A DNA stretch of 64,000 bases, taken from the NCBI GenBank assembly GCA_031769625.1, contig JAUIMM010000188.1:6823001-6887000 (forward strand). The letters run 5' to 3'. Numbering within the stretch: position 1 is the first letter of the stretch; the number at the start of each line of letters is the position of its first letter. This document shows, in pieces, positions 12,801 through 26,415 of the stretch. Origin of the DNA: Taudactylus pleione. Its lineage: Eukaryota; Chordata; Amphibia; Anura; Myobatrachidae. A program made the translations under genes and the position numbers. The notes beneath the pieces were generated by a model. That model had not been told where the DNA came from. It saw nothing but the letters and a program-made list of their open reading frames with translations, and made no database searches.

Positions 12801-15800
12801 GACCTGCTGATCACACTAGAAGGAACAGGACGCTTTGATATCAAAATGACACAATATCTAAAAGGTGCTGATAGATACCACTCATGTGTAGATGAATAAT
12901 GTAGTCATGTAGTGGCAGTGTCACTCGCTACCAAAAAAGGAGGAGCTGACCCTCAAAAATACAAAATAACTGGAATAGTGGTGCGCTTATCAGACTGCCA
13001 TACACTTGATGAAATAATTAAACTTTTAATAAGATTTATAGAACACTCATAAAATACACATGAAACATATTCATAGAAGAGCACAATATATACGCTGATT
13101 CCTAACTCATATAATTATTACCAGCAAAGTGACTTCAAATTTGGATCAGTTTCTGTACAGAAACTAAACTAGAAACTAGACACACGTGCCCGTGGGTTCA
13201 GGGGGGGCCACACCGCACACCCATATTTTTAATACTTAACCACCCCGCCTCCGGAGTCCAACGTCTGCGCTGGTATCAGCGTTTTCAAAATTGCCTGGAA
13301 AATGGGCGCTGCCGGCCATTTTCCTGGCGTTCTGCACATGCGCATTACGGAAAACACCAGGAAAATGGCTGCCGCAGGTTAGGGGACAGGAGCACATTAA
13401 CACCCAGCAATCTTTGCTGAGACGGCTTCAAGACGATTTATAAAGGACTGTACAAACCGGCATATTTCATATTATTGGTGATTTATAATAATTATGAACA
13501 ATTTTCCATTTGGTTTGGGGTTGTAGGTTCTGTTTTTGCATAATTGGTTACAAGCAGAACCAGGTAAAAATTTTGGCATGTTGTTAATCTTATGAATCCG
13601 ACCCATACGGGGAGCTGTCTGGAGTCCTGGAACCACTGACACGTTGGGGTTCCGCAGTGATGCGTGTGTGTTACCTGAACTGCTGGTCTCGCTTCTCTGC
13701 CACCAGGGCCAGTCTCTCCTTCTCCCTCTTCTCTCTCAGGCTCTTAGCTCTCTCCCGCATCTTCGCCTGCCTCTCCAGCGTGGTCTCCTCCATAGACTCC
13801 ATCTCCCTGATTTGATCCATCTCTTCTGTCTCCAACAGAGCCTTGAGTCTGGCGCAAGCAAGAATACATTGGTTATAAGTCTTGATCTCAGCGAAACCTT
13901 TATGATGGTGCCGTTAACTCATCTACCTGCATGGTAAAAAAGACCTGGAGACTCTGCCTCGTGTATAGGTAACTAATAAAGGTCTGATAATAAATACAGG
14001 TGGGATATTTATACAGTCAGGAGGCTTATACCTGACACATAAGTGAGGATATATTAGTTAATGTATCATCCAAATGGGCCAATATCACAGCGTAAGTGGC
14101 TCGGGAAAACAGCCACCATGTCCAATGTTCCTTCAACATCCTTCAGAACATTCGTAGGCATGTTGGTGAATGCAGATAACAACTATCGACACGTGGGAGA
14201 TCATCCTCTGGCAATGGGCACCAGATATACCCAGAAGTGACCCCAACACTATGTATTAAGCAAATCTGATTGATTCGGATAACAGGGGAAAATTATCAAC
14301 CATTCTACAGAGGACTAGTATAGTCGTTGCCCATCATTTTATAGAATGTACTAGATGAATGATAGCTATAATCTGATTGGTTGCAGTAGCACACACAGGG
14401 GGGGTTTCTGAGTACCCAGAAACCCCCCTCCCCTGACAGCATTAAGAGCAGACACTATGTTGTTAAACCCCGTAACCCTCACGGCAAAATGCCATGATAC
14501 ACTGGTTAATAAAGAGGAGCGGAGCCAATATTAGAATTGCGTCATTTGGCTCCACCCCCTCTCGATTGACTCGAGAATTACGGCATTTTTCCACTAGGAG
14601 GAGGAGCCTAATGACATGGTGCCAGCCTGCCAGGTGCCATTGCCGCAGCTGCTGCAAGGTAAGTGTAATGTATGTGTGACATATGTATTTGTGTGTAAGG
14701 TGTGTGTGACATATGTATGTGTGTACATATATGTATGTGTGTGTGTGTAGGGGCACACCCGGCAGCAATCCCCGGCCCGGGTAATTTGTACCCGCTCCCC
14801 CGTGTGTGTGTGTGTGTGTGTGTAAACCCCCCTGGAAAAATCCAGTGTTTGCCTCTGAGTTGCTGATGATTTGATAAATCTCCCACCAGTATACGAAGGT
14901 GGAGCCTCAGATGTAGCTCATCTAGACCTTAGTGAGGTCTCTGAACCGTCTAAAGACAGAATTGCATTGGAATGCATGGGAGTGGATGGACAGACAAAAT
15001 GTGCGGCATGGTTCTTATCTGCCGTCAACTTCTATGTTCTAAGATCCTGGTTCAGAGTTGTACGCAAATACCACTGCTGCTGTCCTTGTGTCTGTGTACG
15101 TAGCTGCTGTGCAAAAATATGCAAATGCGCAGCCCCCGGGATTTATATTTAGACGCCCACCTGCGGCTACACAAATCCAAGAAACTTAATACCAAGACGC
15201 AGCATTGGTCGCAGATGCAGGATGTGACACACCCTGAAATTGGTCAACGGTGAAAATATCGGCAAAGCGCACATCTCTTAACCTGAGTTATCGGCTGTGA
15301 CGCCAAGCCTGCGCAATTGGGATAGAGGTTATGTTAATTGCTAGAAGCAGGGGCAACAGATTAACTGCGTGGGAATCTTGTTGCCGAGCCTGCGCAATTG
15401 TTAGTCTGCCGGTGGTGGCAGTGAAGTAAGTAAGGTATTTGTATTATGGCGCTTTGTGTATAGCAAGGTTGCGCCCCCATGTCAGGGATACTTGTTGTGG
15501 GTCTGCTTTCCCTCTCTAAACAGTCGTATTTCAAGAACCTCATCTCCTCCCAGTCCTCAAATCCCCAGCGTCCCTTCACCACCTTCAACTCCCTCCTCTG
15601 CCCACCCCCTCGTCACCTCTCCTCTCTCTCTGCCCTTCAATTTGCTACATACTTTATATCTAAAATTGATTCCATACGTCAGGACATCATATCCAACCAG
15701 TCTCCCAGCTCTCCACCTCCTCCTGTCCCCGATCACCCCATCCCAATCATTTTATCGACTTTGACATCCTTCTTCCCTGCATCAGGAGAGGAAGTCATGG

Positions 15801-18800
15801 CCCTCATCCGGTCCTCCACCCCTTCCACTTCCACCCTTGACCCTATCCCCTTCCGCCTCCTCCGCTACCTCTCTCCTTCTGCCTGCTCCTATCTTTCCCA
15901 CCTCCTTAACCTCTCCCTCTCTTCTGGCACTGTCCCTTCTGCATTAAGCATGCCCTTGTCCCCACCATTCTTAAAAACCCTTCCCTTCATCCTAACATTC
16001 TCTCTAACCACCGACCCATCTCTCTCCTCCCTTTTGCTTCCAAGCTCCTTGAACGTATTGTTTACACCTGCCTCACCACATTTCTTTCCTCCCACTCCCT
16101 TCTTGACCCTTTTCAGTCTGACTTCCGTTTTCTCCACTCCACTGAATCTGCCCTCACGAAAGTCAGCATTGACCTCCTTACTGCTAAATCCAAGGGCCAC
16201 TACTCTCTGCTCATTCTCCTTGACTTCTCTACTGCTTTCGACAATGTGGACCACCCCTCCTGCTCCAAATCCTTCACTCCCTTGGTCTACGTGACACTGC
16301 CCTCTCCTGACTGTCCTCCTACCTCTCTGACCCATTCTTCTCTGTTTCCTCTCATGACTCCTCTTCCCCCCCACAGCCTCTTACAGTAGGTGTTCCCCAA
16401 GGTTCTGTTCTTGGACCTCTCCTATTCTCCTTCTATACATCCTCTCTAGGTGAATTCATCAGCTCTTTTGACCTCCATTATCATCTCTATGCTGATGATA
16501 CTCAGATCTACCTTTCCTTACCTGATCTCTCCCCCTCTCTTCTGACTCGTGTCTCCAACTGTCTCTCTGCCATTTCTTCCTGGATATCCCAGAGATTTCT
16601 TAAACTTAATATGTCTAAGACTGAGCTGATCATCTTCCCACCCTCCCACATAACCTCACTTCCCACTATTTCTTTATCAATTGATGGAATAACTATCTCA
16701 TCTAGCCCCAAAGTGCGCTGTCTTGGAGTTATCTTGGACTCCTCCCTCTCCTTCAAACCACATATCCAGAACCTCTCGCAGTCCTGTAGTTTCTATCTCA
16801 AAAATATTTCCATCATCAGACCCTATCTCACCCAGGTTGCTACTAAAATCCTAATACACTCACTGGTCATCTCCAGATTTGACTACTGTAACCTCCTCCT
16901 ATCTAGCCTCCCCAACTATCATCTCTCTCCTCTCCAGTCTGTATGAAATGCTGCTGCTCGGCTCATCTTCCTCTCCAAACGCTATATATCTACCTCCCCT
17001 CTCCAACAAGCCCTCCACTGGCTCTCCGTCCCTTTCAGAATGCAAATCAAGGTTCTCATACTCGCTTACAAAGTCCTCACCCAATCCTCTCCCATTTACC
17101 TCTCTGATCTCATCTCCCTTCACTCTCCTGTCCGTTCTATTCTAATGCACGCCTCCTTTCATGCCAACTGATTACTTCCTCCCACTCCCACCTCCAAGAT
17201 TTTGCCCGTTCTGCTCCCCACCTTTGGAACTCTCTCCCTCTCCCCATCAGGCTCTTCACCTCTCTCCAATCATTCAAACGGGCTCTCAAAACCCACTACT
17301 TCATTAAAGTGTTCCAGCTCTCATCCTAAGTTGCTGCTACATGTTCCTTCCTCCCCATCTACTCCATCTGTGTCACACCTGTTTGTCTGCCCCTCCCTTT
17401 AGAATGTAAGCTCCTACGAGCAGGGCCCTCTACCCTCTTGTGCTTCTCCCTACTTCACTTTCATCTACTTCTTACTCCCCACTAGGGCACCTAACACTTG
17501 GTTGCTTATGCTCTGTTGCTTATCTGAGTGTTATGGTCGCTAATGTAGCAATGTATATCATCCTTGTCCTGGTCCTGTATTGTATTGTCACTGGTCACCT
17601 ATTTGTTTATCTACTGTGTAAGGCGCTGCGGAACACTTGTGGCGCTATATAAATAAATGATAATAATAATAATAATAATAAAATAATATTATGCAGCTAA
17701 CAATGCAATGAGTAACATACCAAGAGCTGGTTCTCCTCCAGAAGACCTTTCATCCCAAAGGAATACTTGTTGTGGGAAGGAAGTTTTTTTAAAACATTGT
17801 TTCTTTAACATGTTTTTAAGAAACTAATTGTGGGTGAAGAGTGATACATTGATGTCACATTGAGCACTGAGGCACTTTCCAGGCAGTAACTAGATTCACC
17901 TATATTTATAATAAGTATGTCGAAAACAAATTATCATTGGCCCTCATTCAGACCCACTCGCGAGCGGCTGTCCGCTTGCAAGTGGGTCGATGGTCTGCAC
18001 TGCGCATGCGCACGACGGAGGGAGCTCCGTCGTGCGCATGCGCGAGACGCGGCGAGCGAAGGACTTTCCTTCGCTCGTTGTGTCTCATCAAAGGGGGAGT
18101 GCTGTCGATGTTGACTGACAGCACGCCCCCTTTGGTGGGCGTGCCGGGGGCGTGCCTGCCAGACGGAGGCGTTCCCAAGGGAACACCTACTGTCTGAAGC
18201 CGGCCCCACTGACATCACTAGTGATGTCAGTGGGAGTGATTTTGGCTCTGATAGAGCCAAAATCACTCCTGGCCTTGCGGTTGAAAAACTCAACCGCAGG
18301 CTTTTGCTCGCAGTGGCGATGGTCGCGATGGTCAAGACCATCGCGACCATCATCCTGCACGCTCGTATATGCTGTGGGTGGTGACCCACAGCTATACGAG
18401 CGTCCAGGAGGACGCTCCATAGTAATGGAGGTGGGCGTCCGGCTCTGAATCAGGGCCATTATTTCTTTTACTCCTTTAATAAAACAGCACCTGCATCCTA
18501 CAACCTATTACACATTTTAAAAAGTCCAAAACTAGGAGGCGCAGATGACCCATAATAATGTGATTATTGCCCTGCATGGCTGTGGTCGGTTGCACCTGTT
18601 CAGTTAAGCATTGACTAAGCACAGCATACACAGGTATTACAATGGCACTTGTGCACCATAAACGCTAGTCAGGCTGTGATCACCTGTCTCTGCGCTGCTC
18701 GATGTGCATCCTGTAGTCCTGCATTGTCTCATTGACCTTCCTCTGGACTATATTGTGAAGCATCTTGTGATCCGTAACTCTCTCCCATTTGCTCTTCATA

Positions 18801-21800
18801 TAATCAAAGTCATTCTGTTTTGTGAAGTTCAACATCTGGTCCCGGAGGTCATCCTGCCGCCTCCGCTCCAGACTAATATAGTCATTTGGCCGTCTGGAAG
18901 GAAACTTGGCTTTCTGTATGGAGAAGGACAGATTATGGGTTATTGTACACACAGTTTAAAGAATAAATCAATTATGGACAGGGCCAGATTGAGAGCCACA
19001 TTGGTATGGAACTGTAATCTATCAAGGGGCTATGGTGAGAGGATTTGGTGTCACTAGTATGTGGGCATGGGCAGTGCCATAGAGGATATAAATAGCGCTA
19101 ACACCTACATCTCCCTCCCATATTCCTTCTGGTCCATGCAGTATGTAAGGAAACTGAAATACATACCACACAGAGTACAGTAAGGGCTGCTAGAGCGTAC
19201 CACACAGAGTACAGTAAGCGCTGCTAGAGCGTACCACACAGAGTACAGTAAGGGTTGTTAGAGCGTACCACACAGAGTACAGTCAGTAAGGGGCTGCTAG
19301 AGCGTACCACACAGAGTAAAGTAAGGGTTGCTAGAGTGTACCACACAGAGTACAGTAAGGGCTGCTAGAGCGTACCACACAGAGTACAGTAAGGGCTGCC
19401 AGAGCGTACCACACAGAGTACAGTAAGGGCTACCAGAGCGTACCACACAGAGTACAGTAAGGGCTGCTAGAGCGTACCACACAGAGTACAGTAAGGGCTA
19501 CCAGAGCATACCACACAGAGTACAGTAAGGGCTACAAGAACGTACCACACAGAGTACAGTAAGGGGCTGCTAGAGCGTACCACACAGAGTACAGTAAGGA
19601 CTACCAGAGCATACCACACAGAGAACAGTAAGGGGCTGCTAGAGCGTACCACACAGAGTACAGTAAGGGGCTGCCAGAGCGTACCACACAGAGTACAGTA
19701 AGGGCTGCTAGAGCGTACCACACAGAGTACAGTAAGGGGCTACCAGAGCGTACCACACAGTGTACAGTAAGGGGCTACCAGAGCGTACCACACACACACA
19801 GTAAGGGGCTACCAGAGCGTACCACACAGAGTACAGTAAGGGGCTACCAGAGCGTACCACACAGAGTACAGTAAGGGGCTGCTAAAGCGTACCACACAGA
19901 GTACAGTAAGGGCTACCAGAACGTACCACACAGAGTACAGTAAGGGGCTGCTAGAGCGTACCACACAGAGTACAGTAAGGGGCTGCTAGAGCGTACCACA
20001 CAGAGTTCAGTAAGGGCTGCTAGAGCGTACCACGCAGTGTAAAGTAAGGGGCTGCCAGAGCGTACCACACAGAGTACAGTAAGGGGCTACCAGAGTGTAC
20101 CACACAGAGTACAGTAAGGGCTACCAGAGCGTACCACACAGAGTACAGTAAAGGGCTAACAGAGCGTACCACACAGAGTACAGTAAGGGGCTACTAGAGC
20201 GTACCACACAGAGTACAGTAAGGGCTGCTAGAGCGTACCAACAGAGTACAGTAAGGGGCTGCTAGAGCGTACCACACAGAGTACAGAAATGGCTGCTAGA
20301 GCTTACCACACAGTGTACAGTAAGGGGCTACAAGAGTGTACCACACAGAGTACAGTAAGGGGCTACCAGAGCGTACCACACAGAGTACAGTAAGGGGCTA
20401 CCAGAGCGTACCACACAGAGTACAGTAAGGGGCTACCAGAGCGTACCACACAGAGTACAGTAAGGGCTTCAAGAGCGTACCACACAGAGTACAGTAAGGG
20501 CTACAAGAGTGTACCACACAGAGTACAGTAAGGGCTGCTAGAGCGTACCACACAGAGTACAGTAAGGGGCTACCAGAGCGTACCACACAGAGTACAGTAA
20601 GGGGCTACCAGAGCATACCACACAGAGTACAGTTAGGGTTGCTAGAGCGTACCACACAGAGTACAGTAAGGGCTGCTAGAGCGTGCCACACAGAGTACAG
20701 TAAGGGGCTACCAGAGCGTACCACACAGAGTACAGTAAGGGGCTGCTAGAGCGTACCACACAGAGTACAGTAAGGGCTGCTAGAGCGTACCACACACAGT
20801 ACAGTAAGGGGCTACCAGAGCGTACCAAACAGAGTACAGTAAGGGGCTACAAGAGCGTACCACACAGAGTACAGTAAGGGGCTACCAGAGCGTACCACAC
20901 AGTAAGGGGCTACCAGAGTGTACCACACAGAGTACAGTAAAGGCTGCTAGAGCGTACCACACAGAGTACAGTAAGGGCTGCTAGAGCGTACCACACAGAG
21001 TACAGTAAGGGGCTACCAGAGCGTACCACACAGAGTACAGTAAGGGCTACCAGAGCGTACCACACAGAGTACAGTAAAGGGCTACCAGAGCGTACCACAC
21101 AGAGTACAGAAAGGGCTACCAGAGCGTACCACACAGAGTACAGTAAGGGGCTACCAGAGCGTACCACACAGAGTACAGAAAGGGCTACCAGAGCGTACCA
21201 CACAGAGTACAGTAAGGGGCTACCAGAAATCTATGCAAGAGATGAAGTCACATACATTTAAAACCGCACATGACTGCATGATTGTTATCAGCTGCATTTG
21301 CTGATATGACATCTCACTGAGTAAAGTAGGTTTATTTTAATCCAAATGTTATAAGAAAATAAAGTTGGTTGGGAGGGAAAAAGAGAGAGGCAGAGAGAGA
21401 GAGCGAAAAAGAGAGAGAGAGAGACAAAGAGGGAGAGAGATCAACTGTTTATGTAGATCTTTCAAAAAGCCCCCCTGAATGCCACTCAGATGTCTCCACA
21501 TGTTCACGCTGCTCAGATCTCTCCATATCCCCAGACACCTCTCAAAATGCCACTCCTCCTGGAATGCTAACCAGGACTCCCTATATGCCACCTAACATGC
21601 TAATCAGACCTCTCTGAATGCCACTCATGTTCCCTGCATGTTCCCCACACCTCTCAATGTGCTGCTCAGACATACTCAAAAGCCCCCATACTTCCCAGAA
21701 TGCCACTCAGACTACCTCACATGCAAATCAGCCCCTTTTCACATGCCACTGAGACGTCCCCACAATATTACCCATCTCACCCTTCATAGACCAACTCACA

Positions 21801-24800
21801 TACCCCCAAAACTTCTCCACGTGCCACTAAGACAGTCCATAAAGCACCTACACCTCCCCACATGAAACAGAACTTTTTTGTATACCCACTCAGACCCCCC
21901 CATCTTTTCTCCACATGTCACTTAGACCACTCTATATGCCACAGACCCCCCTAGAAGTAGGGATGTACAGGCTCTGATTAGTTCGGATTTTCCCGCCAAA
22001 TTCTGATTTATTTATTTTTACCCGCCAAAAATCGGGTCTCAGAAAGAGGCAAAATGTCATCTTTCATGGACAAACATCATCTTTCCTGGACAATGTTTGT
22101 CCACGAAAGATGACGTTTTGCCTCTTTCTGAGACCCAATTTTTGACGGTTAAAAAAAAAATCAGAATTTGGCGGGAAAATCAGCACATCCCTACCTAGAA
22201 ACCACTAAGACCTATCTGAACACAACAGATCACCCAACATGCCACTCTGATCTCTTAGCATACCACAGACCAGGGCCGCCATCAGGGGGGGACAGTCGGG
22301 ACTACTGTCCCGGGCCCAGTCACTCTGACAGAACAAGGGGGCCCGGTCTGGCCCGCTCCTACCTCCCGCCCACCGCCACTACTGCAGGTCAAGTGTAAAG
22401 GGCTTCTACTTTAATGTTAAAGGGTCCCCCCATCTGCCCGAGCCGCTACTGCCTCGCCCTCGAGGTGAAAGGAGCCCGCCGTCAAAGAAGTCCTGTCCCT
22501 GCTGACCGTTCCCTGACTCTCCTCGGCCTCTGCTGAATAGCCAATGTACAATAAAGTTTAGTTGGCGCGTGTGACATCATGATGTCCCCGGGCGCCACTG
22601 AAGGAGAAAGAGGAGCCGCGGCATGATCTGAGGAGCAGCAGTCAGGCACAGAAGAATAGGGGTAAGAAGATTCATAGGCAGAAGGGGGCTGGAAACATCA
22701 AAATGCTGGAGAGACAGAACATAACTTTATTACTCACATAAGGCTCTATTTATTAACATTATTTTTACTAAAATAAAGTGAAAAAGGGTGTTTTCACACC
22801 CGTTTCACATTATTTTAGTTTCACCTACAATTACTATAGGGCAATTGGAGTAGAATTCGTAAAATTCTATTCCAACCCCTAAGTATCACTTATTTTTAGT
22901 AAGCAGATCGCATTTCCCATAACTGTAATGGGAAATGTGATCCGACCAAAGTTACTAAAAATAAATTGTAAAAAAATACCGGGGAAAGCCCTGTGATAAT
23001 AACGTGGAGGTGGCGTTATCCAGGGTCTCCCCCGGTTACCGGACTCCTGCTCCGCTCTGATGGGGACAGCAGAGCCCGGAGCCGGCCCCAGTGATCAGCT
23101 GTGTGGTCTAAACAGACCACACGCTGATCACTGCTAACAGACCACACGCTGATCACTGCTAACAGACCACGCGCTGATACACTGCAAAAAAAAAAAAATA
23201 GTAAAAAAAAAATTCACTTACCTGACTCCATGGACCGGTGGTCGGGGCTCCGGTGAAGTCTCCCCGCCGGTCAGCTGGTCTCCCATGCTGTACTGCGGCC
23301 CGGTCATCAGCTGACCGGATCATGGTGCAGGATGGGAGATCAGCTGACCGGAGGACATGGAAGACATCACCGGAGGCTGGATCATGCAGGTAAGTGTAAT
23401 TAAGGGTGAGGGGGGATCGCGTGGGGGAGGGTGGGGTCGCGGGGGGCAGGGCTTAACGGCGGTGGCGGGGTAGCAGCAAAAATACCGTGACTAGTGTGCG
23501 GAGGGGATTCGCAGGGACAGAGCTTTCTCGCAAGCTATGTCCCTGCAAGGGATTTGTAGTAAATCCCTGTGATAGTGCCTGAATTCGCAATGCGAATTCA
23601 GTCGGTAATATCACTACAATCTGCACTACTAATGCGTATTGTAGTAAATAGAGCCAATAGACTTATTAGAAACAATATACATCTACCAACAGCCTGTTTT
23701 ACAGATATTCCTCATGTGCAGCAATCTCTCTATTATCCTTTCCTGTTTCAGCACCCCTTTTCAGTTTTCACTTTAGTGTACAGGGCTGTCCCTGCTTTCC
23801 TACATACTGGCGGAAGTTTTGTTCAATTCTTGCCAGAGCACGAAATACCTGTAGCACCAAATACATTTCAGCAGCTTGCTACTGAACATACATGGGCCTC
23901 AATGTAATAGATTGCTACTGAGCATACAAGGGCCTCAATGTAATAGCTTGCTACTGAGCATACAAGGGCCTCAATGTAATAGCTTGCTACTGAGCATACA
24001 AGGGCCTCAATGTAATAGCTTGCTACTGAGCATACAAGGGCCTCAATGTAATAGCTTGCTACTGAGCATACAAGGGCCTCAATGTAATAGATTGCTACTG
24101 AGCATACAAGGGCCTCAATGTAATAGCTTGCTACTGAGCATACAAGGGCCCCAAAGTAATAGCTTGCTACTGAGCATACAAGGGCCTTAATGTAATAGAT
24201 TGCTACTGAGCATACAAGGGCCTTAATGTAATAGCTTGCTACTGAGCATACAACGCATACATGCCTACCCTCCCGGTTTTCGCGGGAGGCTCCCGATTTT
24301 TCGGGTAACCCCCCGCACCCCCGGAAGGGTAGGCATTTCTCCTGCATTCTGCCCACTTCCTAGTGAAGTGGGCAGAATTAGGAAAATACCCGCGGCAATC
24401 GCGGGTCTCCGTGAAGGGGACGGGGCTTAAGCTGTGATTCTGCATGAATCACAGCATTTGGCCCCGCCCCCTATGTAAATTGTGCCCAATCGCGGCGATT
24501 TTACCGCGAGGGGGCGGGGCTTAATGACGCAAATCGTCAAGCACCGCCCCCATCGGCCCCCTGCTGCATCTCTTACCCGGGCTTCTCCCAGGAAGAGAAT
24601 GTTAAAGGTAGGCAACCCTGATACAAGGGCCTCAATGTAATAGCTTGCTACTGAGCATACATGGGCCTCAATGTAATAGCTTGCTACTGAGCATACATGG
24701 GCCTCAATGTAATAGCTTGCTACAGAGCATACAAGGGCCTCAATGTAATAGCTTACTACTGAGCATATAAGGGCCTCAATGTAATAGCTTGCTACTGAGC

Positions 24801-26252
24801 ATACATGGGCCTCAATGTAATAGCTTGCTACTGATCATACATGGGCCTCAATGTAATAGCTTGCTACTGAGCATACAAGGGCCTCAATGTAATAGCTTGC
24901 TACTGAGCATACAAGGGCCCCAATGTAATAGATTGCTACTGAGCATACAAGGGCCCCAATGTAATAGATTGCTACTGAGCATACAAGGGCCCCAATGTAA
25001 TAGATTGCTACTGAGCATATAAGGGCCCCAATGTAATAGCTTGCTACTGAGCATACATGGGCCTCAATGTAATAGCTTGCTACTGAGCATACAAGGGCCT
25101 CAATGTAATAGCTTGCTACTGAGCATACAAGGGCCCCAATGTAATAGCTTGCTACTGAGCATACAAGGGCCCCAATGTAATAGATTGCTACTGAGCATAT
25201 AAGGGCCCCAATGTAATAGGTTGCTACTGAGCATACAAGGGCCCCAATGTAATAGCTTGCTACTGAACATACAAGGGCCCCAATGTAATAGCTTGCTACT
25301 GAACATACATGGGCCCCAATGTAATAGATTGCTACTGAACATACATGGGCCTCAATGTAAAAGATTGCTACTGAGCATACAAGGGCCCCAATGTAATAGA
25401 TTGCTACTGAGCATACAAGGGCCCCAATGTAATAGATTGCTACTGAACATACATGGGCCCCAATGTAATAGATTGCTACTGAACATACATGGGTCTCAAT
25501 GTAACCACAATTTCTGATGTTAGCCGAGCCACATACACCTACTCACATGCCAGTCAGATCTATTTGTTAGTCTGTCTGTTTATCTATCTATATATCTCAC
25601 TCTATCCATGTAAGTAAATTTTCATATAACATTTAGGTTAAATTGAGCTACCTTACAGTATAAGATGTCATAACAGCCGCTACAGCTGATAACTAAAGGT
25701 GCCCACACACATACCGATGTCCTCACGATACGATTTTATGGCCAATTTCCTCATGAACTTTCACGGGAGCTCCCTTGCCGTCGTGATCACGATTTGGAGT
25801 TAAAAATGTTGAATCTGACTAAAGATCTATCTTGCAGCCAATGCATTGTATCCCAGATTGGCTAATCTGCCCTACAGCACGGCAGATCAGAAGATGCGAT
25901 GTACGACGAGCAGGGACACGCATTGGCATCGTGCTCGTGAGTATAAACTCACGATTTGTACTTTTTTTACCCGATTCGTCGAAATCAGCCAAATCGTGTA
26001 AAATGTCGCTATATGTGTGGGCACCTTAACAGTTCTATACCAATCAGTGACTTCAATGCCAAGTAACATAAAAAAAGGCTGTATATGATGTTAACCAGTC
26101 ACATTATCAGCCTACTATGATAAAACTTTAGCCTGTATGCATTTTACATCCATCTATCTCATATCTATCTATCTATCCATCCATCTATCTCATATCTATC
26201 TATCTATCTATCTGATATCTATCTATCTCATATCTATCTATCATATATCTCG

Positions 26253-26284
<32 letters not shown>

Positions 26285-26381
26285 ATATATCTCGTATCTA
26301 TCTATCTATCATATATCTCGTATCTATCTATCTATCTATCTCATATCTATCTATCTCATATCTATCTATCTATCTATCCCA

Positions 26382-26415
<34 letters not shown>

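Noticed and set aside
17934..18459. Overlapping frames of 60-150 codons on both strands
   Set aside because: Shadow frames of a GC-rich palindromic transposon; the same frames recur in the copy at 36264-36797.
23868..25517. 12-residue repeat protein or CRISPR-like array
   Set aside because: The 36-bp units are directly adjacent with no spacers, in a vertebrate intron; the frame is open only because 36 is divisible by three.
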